Shown: positions 36,816 to 46,583, counted from the stretch's first letter. The stretch is 64,000 bases of DNA from Leptolyngbya subtilissima AS-A7 (GCF_039962255.1 NZ_JAMPKY010000003.1:1-64000), one strand, 5' to 3'. The notes: generated by a model from the sequence alone, not told the origin. Made by a program: numbers and translations.

Positions 36816-37529
36816 GCCTTGTGTTCCTTGCCGTTATTAACCACACGCAATCTTATCATAGCCAATCCCCGGCTTCTTAGGCGAGGGATCAATATCTACC
36901 GAGGGGATGGGTGCTAACTCGGCTAAACTAGCCACATTTCAGCGTTTTCGAGCCAAAGGTACTTTAAATAAGGAACCGCCCAGACCAATGGCCTGGGCGG
37001 AGTGTGGTGTGAGGAGTGAACTGAAACAAAGGTTTCAGTACCATTTTATTGTACTGTGGACACTTGAAAATCTGCCACTGCTTAATGACATTCGCAACAA
37101 ACTTATGATAGCTACAAGTTGTTTTTGCGTTGAGGGAACTTGCGTAGTGATTCAAGGTTTGATGCTAAGGCGTTTCAGGATGCAGCAGACGACCTCACCA
37201 CTATCTAGGATTACGTTCTAGATTGGTGCCAACTACCAATGCTGGCTTTAGACGGTGTTTTGTCGTCCCGTGTTTCGGCCCGATCTGTCCGGTTATCTAA
37301 TGACCCTAATGGATGGCTGCTGGCTGTCATTTGCTCTGCCTCAACAGCCTGAGTACGACCTTTGATTTTGCCGTCATTCTACTTTGAGGCATCTAGGCCA
37401 TTGTAGACGTCTTCCAACAAACTTTTGGCTCAATTACTGGTGGTTTTTAGTTGAGCGATCGCCCTTATTGTCAACAGCTGCTTGCCAACCCTAGCGCGAC
37501 CCGTTGGGACTTTTTTTGATTCGATGGCA
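36816..37529. other. Long gap between trxA and ureC
   Basis: In these 714 bp the strand logic places the trxA promoter near 36820-36950. A GC-rich hairpin (CCGCCCAG 36976-36983 with CTGGGCGG 36993-37000) faces minus-strand T-rich sequence and could end a minus-strand transcript. No convincing ORF, tRNA or rnpB/tmRNA-type signature is present. A minus-strand frame of 39 codons near 37328 is unsupported. Confidence 0.5.
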
Positions 37530-39239
37530 TCAAAACAAGAAGTATCGCTGGGCCATGGGCAGAACCTCGGCCGGTTCACAGGTCAGCAATTCGCCGTCGG
37601 CCCGCACTTCATAAGTTTCGACGTTGACCTCCATGTGGGGCTGGTAGGCGTTGAGCTTCATGTTGGCCTTGCTGAGGCTGCGGCAGTTCGCCACAGCAGC
37701 AGTAGATTTAGCGAGGCCAATCTGTTCAGGAATGCCCAGATCCATCGCAGCTTGAGAAATGAAGGTGAGGGAGGTGGCGGCGATCGCCCCCCCGTAGCTG
37801 CCAAACATAGGCCGCATGTGCACCGGCTGCGGCGTCGGAATACTAGCATTGGCATCGCCCATCTGCGCCCAGGCAATCAAACCGCCCTTGATCACGATTT
37901 CGGGTTTCACCCCAAAAAAGGCGGGCCGCCAAAGGCAAATATCGGCTAGTTTGCCCGCTTCGATGGAACCTACGTGGTTAGCGATGCCGTGGGTAATAGC
38001 GGGGTTGATGGTGTATTTAGCCACGTAGCGCTTGGCCCGGTGGTTGTCGTTGCGATCAGAATCCTCCGCTAGCGGCCCCCGCTGCACCTTCATTTTGTGG
38101 GCGGTTTGCCAGGTGCGAATTACCACCTCCCCCACTCGGCCCATAGCCTGGGAGTCGGAGGAGATCATGCTGAAGGCACCGAGGTCGTGAAGAATGTCCT
38201 CAGCGGCAATGGTTTCGCGACGAATGCGCGACTCGGCGAAGGCAATATCTTCGGGAATGCTAGGGCTGAGGTGGTGGCACACCATCAGCATGTCGAGATG
38301 TTCGTCGAGGGTGTTGCGGGTGTAGGGCCGGGTGGGATTAGTCGATGACGGCAGCACGTTGGCCTCGCCGCACACTTTAATGATGTCCGGTGCGTGGCCG
38401 CCGCCAGCCCCTTCGGTGTGGTAGGTGTGAATCACCCGATTTTTGAAGGCGGCAATGGTGTCTTCGACAAAACCCGCTTCGTTGAGGGTGTCGGAGTGGA
38501 TCGCCACCTGGACATCGTACTCGTCAGCTACTCCGAGACAGGTGTCGATGGTGGCAGGGGTGGTGCCCCAGTCTTCGTGGAGCTTGAGACCCATGGCACC
38601 GGCTTTCACTTGTTCCACCAAACCTTCCGGCTGAGCACTGTTGCCCTTGCCCAAAAAGCCTAGGTTCATGGGAAAGGCGTCGGCGGCTTGTAGCATGCGC
38701 CAGATGTTCCAGGCGCCGGGGGTGCAGGTGGTGGCGTTAGTACCGGTAGCAGGACCAGTGCCGCCGCCGATCATGGTGGTGATGCCGGAGGCGATCGCGG
38801 TGTCGATCTGCTGCGGGCAAATGAAGTGAATGTGGCTGTCAATGCCCCCAGCGGTGACGATCATGCCTTCCCCAGCTACCACCTCGGTGCCGGGGCCAAT
38901 GATGATGTCGACATTGTCTTGAATGTAGGGGTTGCCTGCCTTACCAATTTTGTCGATTTTGCCGTCTTTAATGCCGATGTCGGCCTTAACAATGCCCCAC
39001 CAGTCCAAAATTAGGGCGTTGGTAATTACCATATCTACCGCGCTCGCGTCGCGCCCGATGGGCGACTGCCCCATGCCGTCGCGGATGACTTTGCCGCCGC
39101 CAAATTTCACCTCGTCCCCGTAGGTGGTGAAGTCTTGCTCAACTTCGATGATGAGCTCGGTGTCGGCTAAGCGAACGCGATCGCCTACCGTCGGGCCGAA
39201 GGTTTCGGCATAGGCACGGCGGTCCATGCGATAGCTCAT
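37530..39239 (-). CDS. ureC: Urease subunit alpha
   Basis: This 569-residue protein has the usual UreC length. It shows the nickel-binding DSHIHFICP, the carbamylated lysine in [13 protein letters not shown], the flap with the active cysteine in [36 protein letters not shown], and the C-terminal [17 protein letters not shown]. It hydrolyses urea to ammonia and carbamate. ureA, ureB and the accessory ureDEFG genes are not adjacent; 215 bp upstream is a sigma-factor gene. Cyanobacterial urease genes are sometimes dispersed, so the enzyme may still be complete. No GTA-N8-TAC NtcA site is seen upstream. Confidence 0.97.
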   Translation of the reverse strand: MSYRMDRRAYAETFGPTVGDRVRLADTELIIEVEQDFTTYGDEVKFGGGKVIRDGMGQSPIGRDASAVDMVITNALILDWWGIVKADIGIKDGKIDKIGKAGNPYIQDNVDIIIGPGTEVVAGEGMIVTAGGIDSHIHFICPQQIDTAIASGITTMIGGGTGPATGTNATTCTPGAWNIWRMLQAADAFPMNLGFLGKGNSAQPEGLVEQVKAGAMGLKLHEDWGTTPATIDTCLGVADEYDVQVAIHSDTLNEAGFVEDTIAAFKNRVIHTYHTEGAGGGHAPDIIKVCGEANVLPSSTNPTRPYTRNTLDEHLDMLMVCHHLSPSIPEDIAFAESRIRRETIAAEDILHDLGAFSMISSDSQAMGRVGEVVIRTWQTAHKMKVQRGPLAEDSDRNDNHRAKRYVAKYTINPAITHGIANHVGSIEAGKLADICLWRPAFFGVKPEIVIKGGLIAWAQMGDANASIPTPQPVHMRPMFGSYGGAIAATSLTFISQAAMDLGIPEQIGLAKSTAAVANCRSLSKANMKLNAYQPHMEVNVETYEVRADGELLTCEPAEVLPMAQRYFLF

Positions 39240-39373
39240 GGGGACTCCTCAGTTGGGGCGAATCTAGCTAGAACCACTCTAGAATGCGGGATCTCCCCGA
39301 TTTGGTCAATTGGGCTACGGTTGTTAAACTTGGCGCACAGGAGCCCCCACCTCATAGCACTCTGCTCAACGCC

Positions 39374-39409
39374 AAAAAGATAGCCCGAAAGAAAATCCCT
39401 TCGGGCTAT
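39374..39409 (-). terminator. Terminator of the group 2 sigma-factor gene
   Basis: ATAGCCCGAA (39380-39389) pairs with TTCGGGCTAT (39400-39409). On the minus strand five T follow (39378-39374). Confidence 0.85.
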
Positions 39410-39454
39410 GGGTTCAATAGAATGCGCGTTGCGACCCTCGGAAAGCGCAGCTCC

Positions 39455-40411
39455 TTAGCTAGCTAGGTATTCGCGAATGTCAGACTGGCGCTTGCGCAGT
39501 TTGGTCAGGGCTTCCCGCTCAATCTGGCGCACTCGCTCACGGCTAATGGAGAGCAGATCACCAATCTTGGCCAGAGTCATAGTCTTGCCGTCGGACAAAC
39601 CGAAGCGGAGGGAAAGCACCTCTCGCTGTTGGGGAGTCAAATCGCCCATCAGCCGCTCTAGATCCTGGCGCAGTGAAACCTGGGTGGCAAAGTCTTCTGG
39701 CGAAGGGCCATCATCTTCGAGCAGTTCACCCAGCTCAGTGTCTTGGTTGTCTCCCACTTTGAGATCTAGGGAGAGGGGCTGGCGGGACTTTTCTAGGTAG
39801 TCGCGCACCTGCTTGGCAGTCAGGTCGCACTCAATGGCTAGCTCAGCCACCGTGGCCGCTCTCCCATAGCGCTGAGACAGGGTGCGCTGGGCTTTCTTGA
39901 GCTTGTTGAGCTTTTCGGTGATGTGAATGGGCAGGCGAATGGTGCGGCTTTTCTCCGCAATGGCGCGAGTGATCGCTTGGCGAATCCACCAGTAGGCGTA
40001 GGTAGAGAAACGATAGCCCTTGGTGGGGTCAAACTTTTCAACCCCGCGCTGCATACCGATGGTGCCTTCCTGAATCAGGTCCAGTAGGTCGACGTTGCGC
40101 TTGATATACTTCTTGGCCACCGAGACCACGAGGCGCAGGTTGGCTTCTACCATCTTGCGCTTGGCTAGGTTGCCATCGCGCACGATTGCCTTGAGTTCAG
40201 GTAGGGGCATGTTAACTGCGTTGGCCCACTGCTCTAAGGTCAGACCGTGGCCGGCTGTCTCTTCTAAAACCTGCCGCTTAGCCTCTAAGGCCGACAGCTT
40301 TTGCACCTGCTTACCCAGCACAATCTCTTCTTCGTGGGTGAGCAGAGGCACCTTACCGATTTCTTTTAGGTAAGTGCGAACTAGGTCGGTGGAATTTTGC
40401 ACAGTTCTCAT
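39455..40411 (-). CDS. Group 2 sigma factor of the RpoD/SigA family
   Basis: This 318-residue protein has sigma regions 1.2 ([22 protein letters not shown]), 2 ([63 protein letters not shown]), 3 and 4 ([15 protein letters not shown]...[17 protein letters not shown]). The short N-terminus, without region 1.1, marks group 2, the non-essential sigma factors (SigB-E) that respond to nutrient, heat or dark stress in cyanobacteria. Its exact type is not resolved here. sigA is also in the window, so the two can be compared. Confidence 0.93.
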   Translation of the reverse strand: MRTVQNSTDLVRTYLKEIGKVPLLTHEEEIVLGKQVQKLSALEAKRQVLEETAGHGLTLEQWANAVNMPLPELKAIVRDGNLAKRKMVEANLRLVVSVAKKYIKRNVDLLDLIQEGTIGMQRGVEKFDPTKGYRFSTYAYWWIRQAITRAIAEKSRTIRLPIHITEKLNKLKKAQRTLSQRYGRAATVAELAIECDLTAKQVRDYLEKSRQPLSLDLKVGDNQDTELGELLEDDGPSPEDFATQVSLRQDLERLMGDLTPQQREVLSLRFGLSDGKTMTLAKIGDLLSISRERVRQIEREALTKLRKRQSDIREYLAS

Positions 40412-40531
40412 AGCGGCACAGTGGGGAGAGAGCGACGGGGAACGGCAGGGCTCAAAGCCCAGAAAAGCAGTAGTTGTCTAGCACAGGGATGACGGTTGGT
40501 TCGCACACAGGGGTGACGGTTGGTTCGCAGC

Positions 40532-40663
40532 CTAGCGACGAGAGCGCACCGGCACCGGAATAGGCTCAGGCTCTAGAGCCGCTTCCTCAGCCTGACGCTT
40601 GAGAATGAGACCGGCAGCAACAGCAGCAATACCAACTTCTAAAAGGGGTCCAACAAAGCTCAT
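40532..40663 (-). CDS. Small single-helix protein, unknown
   Basis: A 43-residue frame starts MSFVGPLLEVGIAAVAAGLI and continues with LKRQAEEAALEPEPIPVPVR before SRR. It has one short membrane helix followed by an acidic-proline then basic tail. No known photosystem or cytochrome b6f small subunit fits. No strong ribosome-binding site lies before the ATG, though an AT-rich promoter-like region does. Helix plus charged tail supports a real gene moderately. It lies upstream of the group 2 sigma-factor gene on the same strand. Confidence 0.4.
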   Translation of the reverse strand: MSFVGPLLEVGIAAVAAGLILKRQAEEAALEPEPIPVPVRSRR

Positions 40664-40710
40664 AGGTAAAAGGTTGTTAATGGAATATGTAAACAACTGT
40701 AACATTTATG

Positions 40711-40749
40711 AAGGAGGTCGTGAATGGTTATTAATACTCAGTCCTCCTT
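40711..40749 (+). promoter_or_regulatory. Hairpin that pairs a Shine-Dalgarno sequence over an 11-codon ORF
   Basis: AAGGAGG (40711-40717) is 6 nt upstream of an ATG at 40724, which opens an 11-codon frame ending at 40759. CCTCCTT (40743-40749) is its exact complement. Folding would hide the ribosome site. This could be a leader peptide or attenuator, or chance. Confidence 0.3.
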
Positions 40750-40802
40750 GATCCCGTAGGCTCTTACCCTTATAGATTAAGGCGATTGACTGGGTCGTAT
40801 TG

Positions 40803-40829
40803 CATTCCAGAAGACATATTTCTGGAATG
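40803..40829. repeat. 10-bp inverted repeat
   Basis: CATTCCAGAA (40803-40812) and TTCTGGAATG (40820-40829) are perfect complements across a 7-bp spacer. It lies about 90 bp past the sbcC stop. No T-run follows on the minus strand, so it is either a weak terminator or a binding site. Confidence 0.5.
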
Positions 40830-40915
40830 GCCAAAGGAGAAATTCTTAAAATCTAAAAAGAATGTTAATAAAAATCTGAGAAGCTACTTAAAGGTTTACG
40901 GAATCTGGGCTAGTT

Positions 40916-43900
40916 CTAGGCTGAGAGAGAGAGCTGCGATCCCTGGGAAGTTTTCGTCACATCAATGCGGGTTTGAAAGGCCGCTCGAAAATGGGGAATG
41001 TGGGTAACGGTCAGAATGCAGGCAAAGTCAGCCGAGATCGCATTGATGGCTGCAATTAGGCGATCGCACCCCTGCTGATCTTGGGTACCAAAGCCCTCAT
41101 CGATGACGAGCAACTGTAGCGCCAAGCCTGATCGCTGGGCCAGCAGTCGGGCCAAGGCTAGCCGCAGGGCAAAGTTGACCCGAAACGCCTCTCCGCCCGA
41201 GTAGGTTTCGTAGGGGCGGGTGCCCTGGGCATCGGCAATCAGAATATCTAGCGTGTCGATGACCCCTTGGCCCCGCTTAGTGGCCCGCTGGGTAGCAAAC
41301 TGCACGTGGAGCTGGTGAGCGCTCAGGCGGCCCAGCAGGTTGTTGGTTTCGGCCTCTAGCTGGGGCAGCAGGTTTTCGATCATCAGCGCCTGGATGCCGT
41401 TGTGGCCGAAGGCCTGTGCTAGCTCTTGGTAAACCCGCTGGCGCTGGCGTACGGCGGCCAATTCTTGCTGCTTTTGGGCTAGCCCCTGGTGCAGGTCGTC
41501 TAGGTGCTGCCGGGCCTGGCCCAGGGCACCTAGTTGGGCCAGCAGGGTATCGCGCTGGTGCTGACGGGCAGCGATCGCTCGCTCTAACTGTTCTAGAGCA
41601 TGCGCATCGTAGGCTAAGGCGTGGTGCTGCTCCTCTAGGGCGGCGATCGCTGCGCTCAACTGCTCTAGTTCCTGGCGCTGCTGCCGCTCTTGGGCTTGAA
41701 GTCCCTCGATCTGAACCTGTCGCTGAGGCTGTTGCTGGCGGGCTGCTTCTAGCTCCCGGTGGCGCTGACGCCAGACTTGGGCGGCTAGCAGGGCCTGGCG
41801 CACCTGCTGGTGATGGTCAATGCGGTAACTGAGTTGCTCAAGGGCGGCTTGGGCTGCCACCAAGGCCTGGCCCTGGGTGCCAACCTGAAGCTGGGCCAGG
41901 TCAGTTTCAAGGGCAGTTTGGTCGGCCTCAAGCTGTTGCTGCCGCCGCTCGAGCTGCTGCCGTCTGCGTTTTGCCTGGACGAGCTCGTGGTGCTTGATCT
42001 CAGCCCAGCGCAGCCGATTGACCTGGCCCCGGGTCAGGGCATGGTCGCGATCGTCGTAGGCCAGCTGGGCCAGGGTGTTGTTGATCTGGTGCAGCTCCGT
42101 GCGCAGGTCGAGGGCGTACTGGTTCTCGGTTAGGGACTGCTCTAGGCGCTGCTGCTCAGCTTCTAGAGCCTGAAGCCGCTCGTGGACGGTGGCTTGGGAG
42201 GCCATCTCCGCTGTAAGCTGGCCCTGCTTTTGGAGCACTGGGGCGTAGGCCTCCAGTTCGGCTTCGACCGCTCGATACTCCTGCCGCAGTACCTGAATCT
42301 CGCGCTCTGAAACAGCCAGCTGCTCGCGAATGACCCAAATCTCTTCCTGCAGTTCTTGCTGCTGCTGGCGATGACGACCTTCAACGAGGGCGCGGTGACG
42401 AGGCTTGAGGGCGCGATCGCACAGGGGACAGACGGCCTCCGGTTGAGACAGCATGCCTAGCTTTTGACCAATTTGAGCAATTTGGGTCTCGCAGGCGCGC
42501 TGATTAGACTGAAGCACCTCCATAAAGCTGCGCCGCTCTAGTCCCTTTTCGCGCACCTGCTCCTGGTAAGCCCGGCGCTGCTCTAGATAGCTCAGGGTCT
42601 TTGACACCTCCTGGGCAGTTGCTACTAGTTGGGGTGGGTTCACCTGGTCCTGTTGGAGCTGCTGGGCGGCAGCGGCGAGTTCTTCAAGCCGAGTTTGAAG
42701 CCGGGTTTGGGCCTGCTGTAGCCCGGCCTCTAGCTGTCGTCGTCGCTGTTGTAAGGGTTCAGCCTGAAGCTGCAGCGCATCTAGATGTTTAAGGCGGGCT
42801 TTGGCCATGAGAAACTGCTGGCGGGCCGCGTCAACAGTTTCACTTTGCAGCAGAGCTGCGTCTAAATCTGCGATCTGGGCCTGCAATGCCGCCAACTGGA
42901 GCTGGATTTGACCTAGGCGCGTGCGGGCCTCGGCCGACTGGGCTTGCCACTCAGCTTCTAAGCTCTGACGCTGCGCCTCCAGTGCCTGGTAGCGTTGAAA
43001 TCTTTGGTTGAGCTGGGCATCTTCTGCCTCTAGCGCCGTCAGTTCAGCTAAGCCGGTTTCAATCTCGGCGGCTTGGGCCAAACGCTGCTCGTGCTGATGC
43101 TGCTCGCGGGTCAGCGCCGCCAGAGACGTTTTGGTTTGGTGCAGAAGAGCCGTCAGGTGCTGCCGCTGCTGTTGCTGCATCTGAAGCTGTTGATCGTAGG
43201 CGTAGTGGGTTTGCTCAAGGGTGCGAAGCTGCTGCTGCTGCTGGCGATCGCGCTCCTGGGCCTGATCGATGTCGTGCAGCTCTTGCTGGAGCTGGGCCTG
43301 GCGCTGTATGGTCGGTTCGTAGTCGGCCAGGGCAGCGGTGAGTTCGTCGAGCTGGGTTTGACGTAGGGCAGCTTCGGCCTTGGCTTGGCGAGCCTGCTCT
43401 TTCGCGCCCTCAGCCAGGTGGTCGTACTGGTGCAGCTTGAGCAGATCGGCCAGAATTTGTTTGCGCTCGCCGGGCCGCTTCAGCATAAAATCGTCGGCCC
43501 CGCCCTGGCGCAGGTAGGCGGAGTTAATAAAGGTGTCGTAGTCGAGCCGGAGGTGACGGCAAATCAAGAGTTGAGTGGCCCGCACCCCGCGCTGGGTCAG
43601 CACCCGCCAGCCCTCCTCGGTGTGCACCTGAAACTCTAGACTGGTGCCCTGGCTGCGGTGGCGGCTACGCATCACCCGGTAGGTATGGTCACCCTGGTGA
43701 AACTGAAACGTCACCTGGGCCTCCATCTCGCCCTGGTGGATGACGTCGTCATCGGCTGCTACTCGGCTCTGTCCCCAGAGGGCCCAGGCGATCGCCTCTA
43801 GCAGCGACGACTTGCCCGCGCCGTTGGGCCCTGCCACGCAAACCACATGCAGCCCGTTAAAGTCTAGGCTGGCATTGCGATAGCTGAGAAAATTTTTGAG

Positions 43901-43921
43901 GGCAATGTGCTTGGGAATCAT
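40916..43921 (-). CDS. sbcC: SbcC/Rad50-type SMC-like nuclease subunit
   Basis: This 1001-residue protein has an N-terminal ATPase half with Walker A AGPNGAGKSS (about residue 30), long Gln-rich coiled coils, a zinc-hook CPLC near residues 498-501 in the middle, and a C-terminal half with the ABC signature SGGEAFRVNFALRLAL and Walker B LLVIDEGFG. SbcC partners SbcD to cut hairpins and cruciforms and to process double-strand ends. sbcD is not in the window. The leader carries an inverted repeat with two LexA-box-like sites. Confidence 0.93.
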   Translation of the reverse strand: MIPKHIALKNFLSYRNASLDFNGLHVVCVAGPNGAGKSSLLEAIAWALWGQSRVAADDDVIHQGEMEAQVTFQFHQGDHTYRVMRSRHRSQGTSLEFQVHTEEGWRVLTQRGVRATQLLICRHLRLDYDTFINSAYLRQGGADDFMLKRPGERKQILADLLKLHQYDHLAEGAKEQARQAKAEAALRQTQLDELTAALADYEPTIQRQAQLQQELHDIDQAQERDRQQQQQLRTLEQTHYAYDQQLQMQQQQRQHLTALLHQTKTSLAALTREQHQHEQRLAQAAEIETGLAELTALEAEDAQLNQRFQRYQALEAQRQSLEAEWQAQSAEARTRLGQIQLQLAALQAQIADLDAALLQSETVDAARQQFLMAKARLKHLDALQLQAEPLQQRRRQLEAGLQQAQTRLQTRLEELAAAAQQLQQDQVNPPQLVATAQEVSKTLSYLEQRRAYQEQVREKGLERRSFMEVLQSNQRACETQIAQIGQKLGMLSQPEAVCPLCDRALKPRHRALVEGRHRQQQQELQEEIWVIREQLAVSEREIQVLRQEYRAVEAELEAYAPVLQKQGQLTAEMASQATVHERLQALEAEQQRLEQSLTENQYALDLRTELHQINNTLAQLAYDDRDHALTRGQVNRLRWAEIKHHELVQAKRRRQQLERRQQQLEADQTALETDLAQLQVGTQGQALVAAQAALEQLSYRIDHHQQVRQALLAAQVWRQRHRELEAARQQQPQRQVQIEGLQAQERQQRQELEQLSAAIAALEEQHHALAYDAHALEQLERAIAARQHQRDTLLAQLGALGQARQHLDDLHQGLAQKQQELAAVRQRQRVYQELAQAFGHNGIQALMIENLLPQLEAETNNLLGRLSAHQLHVQFATQRATKRGQGVIDTLDILIADAQGTRPYETYSGGEAFRVNFALRLALARLLAQRSGLALQLLVIDEGFGTQDQQGCDRLIAAINAISADFACILTVTHIPHFRAAFQTRIDVTKTSQGSQLSLSA

Positions 43922-43952
43922 AGGTACATTAGCACCATCATTCTCAGCCTAC

Positions 43953-43983
43953 AGTACAGGAGAACCTTGAGTACTCCTGTATC
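43953..43983 (-). promoter_or_regulatory. Inverted repeat with two LexA-box-like sites upstream of sbcC
   Basis: TACAGGAG (43955-43962) is the exact complement of CTCCTGTA (43974-43981). Reading the plus strand, 43953-43966 and 43970-43983 each fit the RGTACNNNDGTWCB consensus with one mismatch. They lie 32-62 bp upstream of the sbcC start. LexA control is inference. Confidence 0.4.
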
Positions 43984-44006
43984 TTTAAAAAGCTATTAGT
44001 TTATAG

Positions 44007-44048
44007 ACAAAAGCAGCTGGTATGAGTACTCATACCAGCTGCTTTTGT
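44007..44048. terminator. 42-bp perfect palindrome, likely tRNA-Ser terminator
   Basis: Bases 44007-44027 are followed directly by their exact reverse complement at 44028-44048, with centre GAGTACTC. In RNA it forms a 19-bp stem with a GTAC loop and a U-rich CUUUUGU end on either strand. Position 13 bp past tRNA-Ser suits a terminator. Confidence 0.8.
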
Positions 44049-44061
44049 AGACTCAAAATAC

Positions 44062-44150
44062 GGAAGCGGTGGGATTTGAACCCACGAGGGAAGGTTTACT
44101 CCCCTACCTCCTTAGCAGGGAGGCGCTTTCGACCACTCAGCCACGCTTCC
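44062..44150 (-). tRNA. trnS-GCU: tRNA-Ser (anticodon GCU)
   Basis: The minus strand begins GGAAGCGTGGCTGAGTGG. It has a class II tRNA shape: the acceptor stem GGAAGCG pairs with the CGCTTCC end, the anticodon loop CTGCTAA carries GCT, a long variable arm follows, and the T arm has GGGTTCAAATCCC. No CCA is encoded. It is 89 nt long and reads AGC/AGU serine codons. Confidence 0.97.
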
Positions 44151-44242
44151 AAGAAGTAGTTCTTCGTTAGTTTAGCAGACACTCGGCAGAGACTTGAAGT
44201 AACTCCAGGACTTTTTATAGACATTGTGCCCCACCGTCTTGT

Positions 44243-44776
44243 TTACGCGCTGCGGCTGGGCTGCATCTGGGGCCACAGATATACCAAGCCCGATGCTAGG
44301 GTCAGTGCCACGGCTGCCCAAAAGCAAATTTGCGCTGGCCCATCCCACACCGCCGGTAGCGGGGCCAGGAGCAGGGCGATCGCTACAATCTGCACCACGG
44401 TTTTAGCCTTGCCCCACAGGTTTGCCCCCGGTACTGCGCCCCCCTGCATGGCCGGGTTGACCCGCCAGCCAGAAATAGTAATCTCCCGCGCCACAATCAA
44501 AAACACGCCCCAGCCAGGCACCTGGCCCAGCCCTACCAGCATGAGCAAGGGAGCCAGCACTAGCAGCTTATCCACCAGGGGGTCTAAAAATTTGCCCAGA
44601 TCGGTCACCTGGTTCAGCCTCCGGGCCAGGTAGCCATCGAGCCAGTCAGTGCTTGCCGCTACCACAAAGATGCCCGCTGCCCACCACCGCTGGGTCGCCG
44701 TCGGCGCCTGGAGCAGCACCAGCAGGAGGGGAACGCCAAGCAGCCGGGAGACGGTGATCCAGGTAGGAATGTTCAT
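44243..44776 (-). CDS. pgsA: CDP-diacylglycerol-glycerol-3-phosphate 3-phosphatidyltransferase
   Basis: This 177-residue membrane protein has the CDP-alcohol phosphatidyltransferase signature DWLDGYLARRLNQVTDLGKFLDPLVDKLL, with all four metal-binding aspartates, and four to six helices. It makes phosphatidylglycerol phosphate, the precursor of phosphatidylglycerol, which is essential for photosystem function in cyanobacteria. It stands alone between tRNA-Ser and uppS on the same strand. The MNIPTWITVSRLLGVPLLL start is typical of PgsA. Confidence 0.94.
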   Translation of the reverse strand: MNIPTWITVSRLLGVPLLLVLLQAPTATQRWWAAGIFVVAASTDWLDGYLARRLNQVTDLGKFLDPLVDKLLVLAPLLMLVGLGQVPGWGVFLIVAREITISGWRVNPAMQGGAVPGANLWGKAKTVVQIVAIALLLAPLPAVWDGPAQICFWAAVALTLASGLVYLWPQMQPSRSA

Positions 44777-44910
44777 AGATTTTCGAATGCTTATTGGAGT
44801 GAATGGGGCAGCGCCTAGCGTTTCTCCATCAAAGTTCTTTTTAGCCCCAGGTTTCTCTCCCCCCTAAGAGAGGTCTTTAGGGAAAAGGACTGCTGGGACA
44901 AGCTCAGGCG

Positions 44911-45666
44911 CTATCCCTTGACCTTGCCAAAGCGGCGATCGCGTTGTTGGTAAGCATAGATCGCCCGATGAAACTCTGAGGTGTCGAAGTCGGGCCATAG
45001 GGTGTCAGTCACATAGATCTCGGCGTAGGCCAGCTGCCACAGCAGAAAGTTGCTAATCCGCATTTCGCCGCTAGTGCGAATTAGCAGGTCGGGATCGCTA
45101 ATTTCGGAAGTATAGAGGTGGCGGCTAAATAGATCCTCGCTGATGTCGTTGGGGTTCAGCTCGCCCCGCTGTACCTGCTCGGCGATCGCGCGACAGGCCT
45201 GCACAATCTCCTGCCGACCGCCGTAGTTGGTGGCCACCGTAAAATCGATGCCGTGGTTGCCCTGGGTCTGGGTCACCGCCTGATGAATCTCACCCTGGAG
45301 CGATCGCGGTAGGGCCGCAAGATTGCCCACAAAGCGAATGCGGACGTTTTCCTCCATCATCTCCAGCAGTTCCTGGCGCAGCACCCGCTCAAACAGCGCC
45401 ATCAAAAAATCTACCTCTTCAACGGGGCGGCCCCAGTTTTCTGTCGAAAAGGCATATGCCGTCAGCGCTCCAATGCCCCAGTCGCGGCAGCAGCGCAGCA
45501 GGGTTTTGAGGGTGTCTACCCCCCGGCGGTGGCCCATGATGCGTGGCAGCCCCCGGCGTTTAGCCCAACGCCCATTTCCATCCATAATCACCGCTACGTG
45601 CTGGGGTAGGCGATCGGGCTTGAGGTCGGCGGGTAGGGCGTAGCGAACAACAGGCTTGGTAGTCAT
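44911..45666 (-). CDS. uppS: Isoprenyl transferase (undecaprenyl diphosphate synthase)
   Basis: This 251-residue cis-prenyltransferase has [28 protein letters not shown] at the N-terminus with the catalytic Asp, [40 protein letters not shown] and [35 protein letters not shown]. It makes C55 undecaprenyl diphosphate for peptidoglycan and polysaccharide carriers. Its ATG overlaps the cdaA stop by 4 nt (ATGA), which couples translation. Confidence 0.95.
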   Translation of the reverse strand: MTTKPVVRYALPADLKPDRLPQHVAVIMDGNGRWAKRRGLPRIMGHRRGVDTLKTLLRCCRDWGIGALTAYAFSTENWGRPVEEVDFLMALFERVLRQELLEMMEENVRIRFVGNLAALPRSLQGEIHQAVTQTQGNHGIDFTVATNYGGRQEIVQACRAIAEQVQRGELNPNDISEDLFSRHLYTSEISDPDLLIRTSGEMRISNFLLWQLAYAEIYVTDTLWPDFDTSEFHRAIYAYQQRDRRFGKVKG

Positions 45667-46583
45667 TTTTTCTCTCGGGGAGACGATGAGGGAAGACGAA
45701 GCAAGCGCAGTACGTAGTTAACTCCAAGGCTGCCCAGCCGCCGACCAAGGCTTCTGAGCTGAGGTGCCACCGCCTCGCGATCTACCGATTTAGAGAACTT
45801 AGACCGCAGAATACTGCGCAGACGACTGCTAGTTAGAGGCCGATCTAGAATACCGCCTTCCGCCAGCGAAATAGAGCCCGTCTCTTCTGATACCACAACA
45901 CAGATACAATGCTCTACTCGTTCGGTAATGCCCATCGCCGCTCGGTGACGAGTGCCCAGCTGACGTGAGGCCACCCGCTCCGAAATGGGCAAAATTACTC
46001 CCGCCGCCGCAACTCGCGAACCCCGCACCAGCATGGCCCCATCGTGAAGCAGAGTGCTGGTTTGAAAAATGGTTTGAATCAGTTCTTTTGACACTTCCGC
46101 ATTGATTCGCACCCCCGGCACCGTAAAGTCGCGCTCGTCGATGAGCTTGTCGATCTCGAGAATTAGCAGTGCCCCGGTGCGGTTTTGGGACAATTCCTTG
46201 ACGGCATCAACAATTTCATCGATCACGTTGTCGGGCTGGGGCATGGCCTCTCGCGAGGGACTGAGCAATTCCCATACCCGCCCCTGGCCTAGCAGCTCCA
46301 GCAGTCGCCGAAACTCCCCCTGGAGCATAAAGGCCATGGCCACCGCCGAGCCGATCACCAGTTTGTCGAGCACAAAGCCAAGTAGGGCTAGGCCCAAAAA
46401 CTTGCTTAAGGCCGCTGCCAGCATCAAAAAAATCAGCCCCCGCACCATCCACAGGGTGCGCTTCTCGCCAATGATGACGAGCACTACATAGCTCAGCAGC
46501 AGTACCAGCGCAATGTCGAGCGCCTGAAGCACGAACCTAACCTGGTCAAGGTTTGTTAGCCATTGCTCCCAGAGATAGTTCAT
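45663..46583 (-). CDS. cdaA: Diadenylate cyclase CdaA
   Basis: This 306-residue protein has three N-terminal membrane helices (about 20-86) and a DAC domain with the catalytic DGA (181-183, in [11 protein letters not shown]) and RHR (212-214, in [11 protein letters not shown]) motifs. It condenses two ATP to c-di-AMP, a second messenger that controls potassium uptake and osmotic balance. The lysA-cdaA-uppS order is common in cyanobacteria and suggests a conserved operon. glmM is not nearby. Confidence 0.95.
   Translation of the reverse strand: MNYLWEQWLTNLDQVRFVLQALDIALVLLLSYVVLVIIGEKRTLWMVRGLIFLMLAAALSKFLGLALLGFVLDKLVIGSAVAMAFMLQGEFRRLLELLGQGRVWELLSPSREAMPQPDNVIDEIVDAVKELSQNRTGALLILEIDKLIDERDFTVPGVRINAEVSKELIQTIFQTSTLLHDGAMLVRGSRVAAAGVILPISERVASRQLGTRHRAAMGITERVEHCICVVVSEETGSISLAEGGILDRPLTSSRLRSILRSKFSKSVDREAVAPQLRSLGRRLGSLGVNYVLRLLRLPSSSPREKK

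Noticed and set aside
36453-36917. 154-codon frame antisense to trxA
   Set aside because: It covers the whole certain trxA gene and has no known motif.
40786-41007. 73-codon plus-strand frame at the sbcC end
   Set aside because: Half of it is antisense to sbcC and the rest is AT-rich Lys/Asn sequence typical of intergenic DNA.
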